This document shows, in pieces, positions 6,671 through 11,664 of a stretch of DNA of 12,337 nt. The stretch covers positions 1 through 12,337 of the forward strand of contig CAJFNJ010000009.1 in NCBI GenBank assembly GCA_904394705.1, in the 5' to 3' direction. The translations under genes and the position numbers were made by a program. The notes below the pieces were generated by a model. That model had not been told where the DNA came from. It searched no databases and worked only from the letters and a program-made list of their open reading frames with translations. The DNA comes from Avimicrobium caecorum. Lineage in GTDB: Bacteria; Bacillota; Clostridia; Oscillospirales; Ruminococcaceae. Position 1 is the first letter of the stretch; each line of letters starts with the position of its first letter.

Positions 6671-6933
6671 GCCCCTGCGGGGAGCAATTCTCTGGCGTTC
6701 CCGGGAAGTGGGATGGGGAATGCCGGGGTGCGGTGTGCCGCCGGGCCGGGCGAGTGGAAAGAGAATAGTGAATAGGGAAGAGTGAATAGTTGCGGTGTGC
6801 CTTGCGGCACGGATTCAGAACGGACTTATGCCCGGCATGTGAAACTATGTGGGGGAAAGAGGGCTCTGCATTCCCGCATTACTGCCGAGGGACGCCAGGG
6901 AACTGATTCCCCCGCAGGGGGTTTGGCTTATTT
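6661..6933. mobile_element. MITE-like element with long imperfect terminal inverted repeats
   Basis: The left arm (6661-6723) and right arm (6868-6933) are imperfect reverse complements. Matching blocks include AAATA/TATTT at the tips, CCCCTGCGGGG against CCCCGCAGGGG, CTCTGGCGT against ACGCCAGGG, and GGGAATGC against GCATTCCC. The roughly 145-bp centre has no gene and carries copy 3 of the heptad/hairpin repeat. It lacks any transposase, so if mobile it is non-autonomous. A convincing target-site duplication was not found. It could alternatively be a long structured RNA or a cruciform-forming intergenic spacer. Confidence 0.5.
6753..6816 (+). repeat. Heptad-array/hairpin repeat, copy 3
   Basis: Five in-phase 7-mers AGTGGAA, AGAGAAT, AGTGAAT, AGGGAAG, AGTGAAT (6753-6787) are followed by AGTTGCGGT. 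A shorter palindrome GTGCC-TTGC-GGCAC (6797-6810) and GGATTC come next. A stray partial GCGGTGTGCCGCC lies just upstream (6730-6742). Confidence 0.85.
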
Positions 6934-6963
6934 ACTGAAAGTTTCGGGGTTCGGTTGATGAAT

Positions 6964-6981
6964 TTGTTAAGTTTTTGACAC
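6964..6981 (+). promoter_or_regulatory. Rex-like operator before the hydrogenase gene
   Basis: TTGTTAA-GTTT-TTGACAC has the 18-bp layout of clostridial Rex sites (TTGTTAA-N4-TTAACAA). The left half matches 7 of 7 and the right half 5 of 7. It abuts the -35 hexamer of the hydrogenase promoter, where a bound repressor would block transcription. Rex senses NADH/NAD+ and controls fermentation and hydrogenase genes in clostridia. No rex gene is in the window, so this is a prediction. Confidence 0.55.
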
Positions 6982-7010
6982 TTTACAGACCGCCCGATTT
7001 CCTGTATCAT
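6982..7010 (+). promoter_or_regulatory. Promoter of the [FeFe] hydrogenase gene
   Basis: The -35 TTTACA (6982-6987) and -10 TATCAT (7005-7010) are separated by 17 bases. A nearby TTGACA (6975-6980) would need a 24-base spacer and is part of the operator-like sequence instead. The predicted leader is about 105 bases. Confidence 0.65.
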
Positions 7011-7066
7011 GGTATCAGGCAGGATTCGCCGTTTTTGACGGGTCTGCATGGAATCAAAAGGTTTGC

Positions 7067-7090
7067 CATGACAGTGGGTAAGCTGTCATG
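7067..7090 (+). promoter_or_regulatory. Leader hairpin of the hydrogenase mRNA
   Basis: A perfect 8-bp stem CATGACAG (7067-7074)/CTGTCATG (7083-7090) has an 8-base loop and ends about 20 bases before the ribosome binding site. Part of its left strand (CCATG, 7066-7070) can instead pair with CATGG (7047-7051). No poly-U tract follows, so it is not a terminator. A stability or translation role is possible. Confidence 0.4.
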
Positions 7091-7123
7091 TCCGTTACGA
7101 GTAAAAAAAGAGGTGTCTGTTTT

Positions 7124-8647
7124 ATGAGAGGCGTTGAGACCCGTATTCAGGAAATACGCCACCGGATCTTTACCGAAGTGGCCCGTATGGCTTATCATAC
7201 CGAATGGTCGGTTGCCAAGCGCATTGAGGAACTCCCGTACAAGATTATCCCCGGTGAAGTGGGTAACTTCCGCAACGATGTCTTCCTGGAGCGTGCCATC
7301 GTAGGTGAACGCCTGCGTCTGGCTATGGGCCTGCCCAACCGCGGCGCCGGTGAACATGCCCCCATTTCTGATAACATCGAAGCTGCGGACCGGGACGAAA
7401 CTTATTATACCCCTCCGCTGATCAATATCATCAAGTTCGCCTGCAATGGCTGTGCTGAAAAGCGTGTCCTGGTTACCGAAGGCTGTCAGGGCTGTCTGGC
7501 TCACCCCTGTGTAGAGGTCTGCCCCAAGGGTGCCATCACCCTCGACCGCTACAACGGCCGCAGCCATATCGACCCCGAAAAGTGCATCAAGTGCGGTCGC
7601 TGCGCTGAAGTATGCTCCTATCATGCCATCATCACCCAGGAGCGTCCCTGTGCCGCTGCCTGCGGTATGGACGCGATCCATACCGACATCAACGGCAAGG
7701 CTGAAATCGACTACGACAAGTGTGTATCCTGCGGTCAGTGCCTGGTGAACTGTCCCTTCGGCGCCATTGCTGACAAGAGCCAGATCTTCCAGACCATCCG
7801 GGCAATCCAGTCGGGTGAGCGTGTCTATGCCGCTGTGGCTCCCGCTTTCGTCGGTCAGTTCGGACCCAAGGTAACCCCCGGCAAGCTCCGTGCTGCCATG
7901 AAGAAGCTCGGCTTTGCCGATGTCTTTGAGGTTGCCATCGGCGCTGACCTCTGTGCCACCCAGGAAGCGGAGGACTTCATTGCCGAAGTTCCCGAAAAGC
8001 TGCCCTTCATGGGTACTTCCTGCTGCCCCGCCTGGTCGGTAATGGCTAAGAAGCGCTTCCCGGAATATGCGGGCTGCATCTCCATGGCCCTCACTCCCAT
8101 GGTGCTCACCGCCCGTCTGATCAAGAAGGAACACCCCAACGGCAAGGTTGTATTCATCGGCCCCTGCGCTGCCAAGAAGCTGGAAGCCATGCGCCGCAGT
8201 GTCCGCAGTGAAGTGGACTTCGTCCTCACCTTCGAGGAGATGACCGGTATCTTCGCCGCCAAGGAACTGGATCTCGCCACCATTGAGGAAGATCCCGACG
8301 GCGTAAACGATGCCTCCGCCGACGGCCGTGACTTTGCGGTAGCCGGCGGCGTTGCCAAGGCTGTGGTCAATGTCATCAAGGAGCGTTACCCTGACCGTGA
8401 GATCAAGGTTGCCAATGCCGAAGGTCTCCGGGACTGCTATAAGATGCTCCGGGACGCTGTGGCTGGCAAGTATCCGGGCTATCTGCTGGAAGGTATGGCC
8501 TGTCCCGGCGGCTGTGTTGCCGGCGCCGGTACCATGCAGTCCATCAAGAAGAGCCAGGCTCAGGTTCACCTGTACGCCAAGCAGGCCAAACACAAGACCT
8601 CCAACGAAACCGAACACATCAAGGAACTGGAAAAGCTGGTGGACTAA
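7124..8647 (+). CDS. [FeFe] hydrogenase, group B-like, monomeric ferredoxin-type
   Basis: This 507-residue cytosolic enzyme interconverts protons, electrons and H2. The N-terminal part has many cysteine clusters: C107-x2-C110 with the run C121-C124-C129-C133, then C154-x2-C157-x2-C160-x3-C164, C176/C180, and C200-x2-C203-x2-C206-x3-C210. These should hold several 4Fe-4S clusters. The H-cluster signatures are TSCCPAW (298-304), IGPCAAKK (345-352) and EGMACPGGCVAGAG (456-469). The four H-cluster ligands are C301, C348, C460 and C464. Gly replaces the Met that precedes Pro-Cys in group A enzymes, and TSCCPAW also fits group B. The ATG at 7124 is chosen because GAGGTG lies eight bases upstream. 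An in-frame ATG 36 bases earlier has no ribosome binding site and lies in the leader hairpin. Lysine codons are almost all AAG, suggesting high expression. It is monocistronic, and no maturases are nearby. Confidence 0.94.
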   Translation: MRGVETRIQEIRHRIFTEVARMAYHTEWSVAKRIEELPYKIIPGEVGNFRNDVFLERAIVGERLRLAMGLPNRGAGEHAPISDNIEAADRDETYYTPPLINIIKFACNGCAEKRVLVTEGCQGCLAHPCVEVCPKGAITLDRYNGRSHIDPEKCIKCGRCAEVCSYHAIITQERPCAAACGMDAIHTDINGKAEIDYDKCVSCGQCLVNCPFGAIADKSQIFQTIRAIQSGERVYAAVAPAFVGQFGPKVTPGKLRAAMKKLGFADVFEVAIGADLCATQEAEDFIAEVPEKLPFMGTSCCPAWSVMAKKRFPEYAGCISMALTPMVLTARLIKKEHPNGKVVFIGPCAAKKLEAMRRSVRSEVDFVLTFEEMTGIFAAKELDLATIEEDPDGVNDASADGRDFAVAGGVAKAVVNVIKERYPDREIKVANAEGLRDCYKMLRDAVAGKYPGYLLEGMACPGGCVAGAGTMQSIKKSQAQVHLYAKQAKHKTSNETEHIKELEKLVD

Positions 8648-8676
8648 GCCCCGCCGCTTCCCTTCAGAACCGGTTT

Positions 8677-8707
8677 ACAGCAGGGAATCTCTCCCTGCTG
8701 TTTTTTT
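8677..8707 (+). terminator. Terminator of the hydrogenase gene
   Basis: CAGCAGGGA (8678-8686) pairs perfectly with TCCCTGCTG (8692-8700) around ATCTC, followed by seven T. It begins 30 bases after the stop codon. Confidence 0.92.
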
Positions 8708-8731
8708 GTGCGGAGAACCGGGTTTCCCCTC

Positions 8732-8760
8732 TTGCATTCCGCCGGGTTTCATGTTATAAC
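8732..8760 (+). promoter_or_regulatory. Promoter of the GNAT gene
   Basis: A -35 TTGCAT (8732-8737) and a -10 TATAAC (8755-8760) are separated by 17 bases. TG at 8752-8753 makes an extended -10. It lies directly after the hydrogenase terminator. Confidence 0.7.
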
Positions 8761-8842
8761 AGAGAAACAGCCGCCGCCCCGGGAAAAATTTTCCTCCCCG
8801 GCGGACGGAACCGCATTCATCATGACGGAAAGGAGAAAACCC

Positions 8843-9277
8843 ATGATTTCCATCAAACCGATCCATTATGGTTCCCCGGCCTACCTGGAAACGCTGGAAC
8901 TGCGCAACCGGGTCATGCGTCTGCCGCTGGGACTGAACATTCACGACGAGGACTTCAGCTTTGAACAGAACTGCGTGCTGTATGCCGCCTTTGATGGGAA
9001 ACAGGTGATCGGCATGGGTTCCATGTCCCGGGAGGGGGACACCTGCAAGGTGGAATACCTCTGTGTGGACACCGCGATCCAGAGCCGGGGTCTGGGCCGT
9101 CAGCTGCTCGAAGCCCTGGAAGGCGCTGCCCGGGAACAGGGTGCCGCCCATATCTGTCTGGATGCCCGGGTCACAGCCCAGCACTTCTATGAGCGGGCCG
9201 GGTACCATACTGTGGGGGAAATCTTCCTGCTGAGCTATGCTCCGGTGGAACATATCCTCATGGAAAAGGATCTCTGA
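8843..9277 (+). CDS. GNAT family N-acetyltransferase
   Basis: This 144-residue single-domain protein should transfer an acetyl group from acetyl-CoA to an amine on an unknown substrate. The acetyl-CoA pyrophosphate loop is Q80-S-R-G-L-G85, after the strand VEYLCVDTAIQ. The C-terminal half shows the usual LDARVTAQHFYERAGY (residues 106-121), in which FYERAGY is a GNAT hallmark. LRNRVMRLPLGL near the N-terminus resembles ElaA-like members. The start is set by AAGGAG seven bases upstream of the ATG at 8843. The frame is open further upstream but lacks a ribosome binding site there. It has its own promoter and terminator, so it is monocistronic, and its neighbours give no substrate hint. Confidence 0.9.
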   Translation: MISIKPIHYGSPAYLETLELRNRVMRLPLGLNIHDEDFSFEQNCVLYAAFDGKQVIGMGSMSREGDTCKVEYLCVDTAIQSRGLGRQLLEALEGAAREQGAAHICLDARVTAQHFYERAGYHTVGEIFLLSYAPVEHILMEKDL

Positions 9278-9283
9278 TGCATT

Positions 9284-9330
9284 AAAAAAAGCCCTCTGCT
9301 CCGGAATATCCCGGAACAGAGGGCTTTTTT
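9284..9330 (+). terminator. Terminator of the GNAT gene
   Basis: GCCCTCTG (9291-9298) pairs with CAGAGGGC (9317-9324), and an inner CCGG/CCGG stem sits inside. An A7 run precedes it and T6 follows, so it could work in both directions. Confidence 0.9.
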
Positions 9331-9367
9331 GCACACCCGGCAGGGGAAAATTATACCGGGCGTTAAG

Positions 9368-9397
9368 TTTTCCACACTTTCAACGGAGTTTTCCACA
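9368..9397 (+). promoter_or_regulatory. Pair of DnaA-box-like sites
   Basis: Two identical TTTTCCACA 9-mers lie in the same orientation 21 bases apart (start to start), about two helical turns. Each differs by one base from the box TTATCCACA. A degenerate inverse copy (GTTTTCCCA on the minus strand) is at 9414-9422. Confidence 0.4.
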
Positions 9398-9563
9398 GGG
9401 TTTGGGGAAAGGCTGGGAAAACCCGGTGCGTTTCTCCCCAGGACGAGGGAAACCCTCCGATTCATGGGATTTCCCGGGACAGCATCTCTGTTTTCTGAAC
9501 AGATGCTGGGGGAAAAGTCCCTTTGCTGTCCCGGACTGCCGGTGCAAAACTCCCCGGGGCAGC

Positions 9564-9591
9564 AAAAAACCGGGGCGGAAACCCGCTCCGG
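9564..9591 (-). terminator. Terminator of the CBM9-like/small peptide unit
   Basis: On the minus strand CCGGAGCGG (9583-9591) pairs with CCGCCCCGG (9570-9578), with one mismatch, around GTTT. Six T follow. It lies 117 bases after the stop codon of the 34-residue gene. Confidence 0.75.
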
Positions 9592-9707
9592 CTGGTCAGA
9601 AATATAGCAAAGCGTAATATTTTCCCCGGTCCGCCCGGAGAAATACTTCCCCCGGAATCCTGCCCACCGCCGATGGGGCAGAGTCTCCCGGAGATGGGGA
9701 GATCCGG

Positions 9708-9812
9708 TTACTTCCGGCACAGGTGCAGCTTTTCACCTACGCCCCGGCAGCACAGATACCCCAGTCCCACCAGCACCCCGATGCCAGTGAGAAGTTTGGC
9801 GATCAGTTTCAT
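9708..9812 (-). CDS. 34-residue membrane peptide
   Basis: This short gene encodes a peptide starting MKLIAKLLTGIGVLVGLGYL, followed by a short basic, cysteine-containing tail ending LHLCRK. Residues 3-21 form one hydrophobic segment rich in Gly and Leu, so a single-pass membrane peptide is likely. GGGAGG (9822-9827) stands nine bases before the ATG. The gene starts 17 bases after the CBM9-like gene's stop, so it should be translated from the same mRNA. The unit ends at the terminator at 9564-9591. No family is recognised. It could be a small membrane regulator or a toxin-like peptide, but nothing seen decides this. An ATG eight bases upstream (9818-9820) opens only a three-codon frame. Confidence 0.65.
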   Translation of the reverse strand: MKLIAKLLTGIGVLVGLGYLCCRGVGEKLHLCRK

Positions 9813-9829
9813 TTTCTCATGCCTCCCGA

Positions 9830-10348
9830 TCAGAAATCACAGACCACAAATACCCCGTCATTTTCCGCTGCCAGCGGCTCCATGGGATCTGCCATGGGAT
9901 AGAAACTGCCGGTATGGGGGCGTTTGCCGTCACTGCGTTTATAGAGATTTCCCCGGAGCTGCCGGCCTGGAGTGAGTTCCCCCAGCAGATCTGCCGGGAG
10001 TTCTGCCAGCCAGCCCCAGTATTTGCCCTGAAGATCTTCCCCGGTAAAGGGGTGCGCAAGCAGCGCTTCGATGGGTTTGCCGTCCAGTGTGATCTCCAGC
10101 GTCTGAGGACCTGCCTCGATCCGCAGTTCCTGCTGATCCCGCAGGACACAGATGATCCGGCTCTCCGGTTCCGGCGGCGTTTCAAACGCCCACAACCGGA
10201 TATACAGCCGCTGAGGGTCCACTGCCAGGAGCCCCTGGGCAAAGGGTTTGTAATCCCGCGGCTCCAATGGATACTGGGTGACCTTCATCACCGGCAGAGT
10301 ATCGAACTGGGGCCGGGTCTTCAGCCGGCAAATGGGAAATTCTGTCAT
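9830..10348 (-). CDS. CBM9-like carbohydrate-binding-fold protein
   Basis: This 172-residue protein has no signal peptide or membrane segment. The sequence fits a beta-rich domain resembling family 9 carbohydrate-binding modules: strand RLYIRLWAFET (48-58), YWGWLAELPADLLG (110-123), then GNLYKRSDGKRPHTGSFYP (133-151) and a final strand GVFVVCDF. The order 'W..E..P...LG ... GN.YK..D....PH......P' is that of CBM9-like proteins. Catalytic residues are not seen, so a binding role is inferred and the ligand is unknown. A cytosolic location is unusual for such a module. The ATG has AAGGCGGTG upstream, an imperfect ribosome binding site. It is divergent from the PPK2 gene and co-transcribed with a 34-residue membrane peptide gene. 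Confidence 0.65.
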   Translation of the reverse strand: MTEFPICRLKTRPQFDTLPVMKVTQYPLEPRDYKPFAQGLLAVDPQRLYIRLWAFETPPEPESRIICVLRDQQELRIEAGPQTLEITLDGKPIEALLAHPFTGEDLQGKYWGWLAELPADLLGELTPGRQLRGNLYKRSDGKRPHTGSFYPMADPMEPLAAENDGVFVVCDF

Positions 10349-10363
10349 GCATACACCGCCTTT

Positions 10364-10385
10364 CAGACCGAATCCTGTCGGTCTG
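10364..10385 (-). promoter_or_regulatory. 22-bp inverted repeat in the CBM9-like gene leader
   Basis: CAGACCG (10364-10370) and CGGTCTG (10379-10385) are perfect 7-bp arms around eight bases. They lie between the -10 and the ribosome binding site. It may be an operator or a leader RNA hairpin that affects translation. Confidence 0.4.
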
Positions 10386-10406
10386 TACCGATTTCTATAT
10401 AGATAC

Positions 10407-10415
10407 AGTATAACA
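10407..10415 (-). promoter_or_regulatory. Extended -10 promoter of the CBM9-like gene
   Basis: The minus strand reads TGT-TATACT, an extended -10. No good -35 is found at the usual distance. The leader to the ATG is about 55 bases. Confidence 0.55.
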
Positions 10416-10453
10416 CAATCACACTATTTCGTGCGCCATAAAATGTAAAAAAT

Positions 10454-10487
10454 TATAATGTTTTTTTGTCATAAAAATCAGTATAAT
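10454..10487 (+). promoter_or_regulatory. AT-rich promoter region of the PPK2 gene
   Basis: Two perfect TATAAT hexamers (10454-10459 and 10482-10487) lie in a strongly AT-rich stretch upstream of the gene. Neither has a good -35 at 16-18 bases. The second is best placed, about 40 bases before the start codon. Confidence 0.5.
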
Positions 10488-10528
10488 GAAAGTATGTCCG
10501 TTTATTTTTCCAGAAGGAGGTTCTGTGT

Positions 10529-11413
10529 ATGAAAGCTGACCGTTACCGCTATGATGACCATGACCGTCCCGATCTCCGGGATCTGCCCACCCATGCCGGA
10601 GTGGACAAGGACTGCCGGGAGGAAATCGAGGAGAAAACCGCCGAAAACATCGAAACCATGAAGGAACTCCAGGACGCCCTCTATGCCGATGGGCGGGAGG
10701 GGATTGTGATTGTGCTCCAGGCCATGGACGCCGCCGGTAAGGACAGCACCATCAAGCATGTGATGAGCGGGCTCAATCCCCAGGGTGTGATGGTGCACAG
10801 CTTCAAACAGCCGGGCGCCGAAGAGCTCGCCCATGACTACCTCTGGCGGGTGGTACAGCATCTGCCGCCCCGGGGCAGCATTGCCATCTTCAACCGCAGC
10901 CACTATGAAGATGTACTGGCAGTGCAGATCCTGGACCTCTGGAAGAACTATCAGATGCCCGACCGGGTCCTCCGGGACAGCCGGGAGGAATTCTTCCACA
11001 AGCGCTACCGCCAGATCCGGCAGTTCGAGGAATACCTCTATGAAAACGGCTACCGGGTGGTGAAGATCTTCCTGCATGTATCCAAGGAGGAACAGGGCAA
11101 ACGCTTCCTGGAACGCATCGAGGAGCCGGAAAAGAACTGGAAGTTCTCCTCGTCGGATCTGGAGACCCGGGAACGGTTCGAGGAATATACCGACCTCTAT
11201 GAAGAGGTGATCCGGGAGACTGCCAGCGACCATGCCCCCTGGTATGTCCTGCCCGCCGACCAGAAGTGGTACACCCGCTACCTGGTCAGCGAGATCCTGG
11301 TGGATCTGCTCCGGCAGTGCGATCCCCGGTATCCCGAGCTCTCGGAAGCCGAACGCTCCCGTCTGGCTGAGGCCCGGGAAGTTCTCCTCCGGGAACAGGA
11401 CAAGAAAGACTGA
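10529..11413 (+). CDS. Polyphosphate kinase 2 family protein (PPK2)
   Basis: This 294-residue cytosolic P-loop kinase transfers phosphate between inorganic polyphosphate and nucleotides, usually making NDP or NTP from polyphosphate. The Walker A is MDAAGKDST (66-74, K71). The Walker B-like motif is FNRSHYEDV (121-129). The lid region is GKRFLERIEEPEKNWKFSSSD (190-210). EELAHDYLWR (98-107) is also typical. Length and motifs fit the one-domain PPK2 enzymes annotated as polyphosphate:nucleotide phosphotransferases. A class III assignment (AMP and ADP phosphorylation) is likely but unproven. AAGGAGG lies nine bases before the ATG. It is monocistronic with a terminator ten bases after the stop. 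Confidence 0.93.
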   Translation: MKADRYRYDDHDRPDLRDLPTHAGVDKDCREEIEEKTAENIETMKELQDALYADGREGIVIVLQAMDAAGKDSTIKHVMSGLNPQGVMVHSFKQPGAEELAHDYLWRVVQHLPPRGSIAIFNRSHYEDVLAVQILDLWKNYQMPDRVLRDSREEFFHKRYRQIRQFEEYLYENGYRVVKIFLHVSKEEQGKRFLERIEEPEKNWKFSSSDLETRERFEEYTDLYEEVIRETASDHAPWYVLPADQKWYTRYLVSEILVDLLRQCDPRYPELSEAERSRLAEAREVLLREQDKKD

Positions 11414-11420
11414 CTCTCTC

Positions 11421-11459
11421 AGGCGAAGGGTATCCCCAAGCGGGGCCCTTCGCTTTTTT
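11421..11459 (+). terminator. Terminator of the PPK2 gene
   Basis: GCGAAGGG (11423-11430) pairs with CCCTTCGC (11446-11453), with an inner CCCC/GGGG stem, followed by six T. Confidence 0.92.
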
Positions 11460-11664
11460 GTGTCTGTCCCCGGAGAACCCACAGTATTTTTATGAAAATT
11501 GTCCAGTTTCTTCCTATGTTTTCTGTGTATTCCGCCAAAGTGTGGGATTTTTATTTTTTTGCTGCAACAAAACTTCCCGCTGACGCATATTACAGGCGAA
11601 ACCCAAACACAAAAGATCTCCGGCTCCCCCGCCGGTTTTACTGAAACACAAGGAGGAAATGACC

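Larger units (their letters stand above)
9331..9707. other. Structured intergenic region without a convincing gene
   Basis: Open frames here lack ribosome binding sites and recognisable products. Visible structure includes two DnaA-box-like TTTTCCACA sites (9368-9376, 9389-9397) and a hairpin at 9448-9475 (GGGAAACCC against GGG-A-TTTCCC). A compound fold spans 9474-9534: outer CCGGGACAGC/GCTGTCCCGG, alternative inner CAGCATCT/AGATGCTG. A minus-strand terminator follows (9564-9591). The region may hold a regulatory or structural RNA, but it matches no RNA family I recognise. Confidence 0.5.

Noticed and set aside
6975..7010. TTGACA at 6975 as the hydrogenase -35
   Set aside because: The spacer to TATCAT would be 24 bases. 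TTTACA at 6982 gives the normal 17.
7088..7123. Upstream ATG at 7088 as the hydrogenase start
   Set aside because: It has no ribosome binding site and sits within the leader hairpin. The ATG at 7124 has GAGGTG at good spacing.
7007..8617. 536-residue open frame on the minus strand
   Set aside because: It is entirely antisense to the hydrogenase. Such frames arise from biased GC-rich codon use, and no start signal is visible.
9368..9397. Calling the DnaA-box pair a chromosomal origin
   Set aside because: Only two near-consensus boxes are present, there is no AT-rich unwinding region beside them, and no dnaA, dnaN or rpmH is nearby.
9237..9975. Plus- and minus-strand frames of 60-160 residues in the structured gap
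   Set aside because: They overlap terminators and neighbouring genes, lack ribosome binding sites and have low-complexity translations.
10502..11482. 326-residue open frame on the minus strand
   Set aside because: It is antisense to the PPK2 gene and spans its terminator and promoter, so it is not plausible as a gene.
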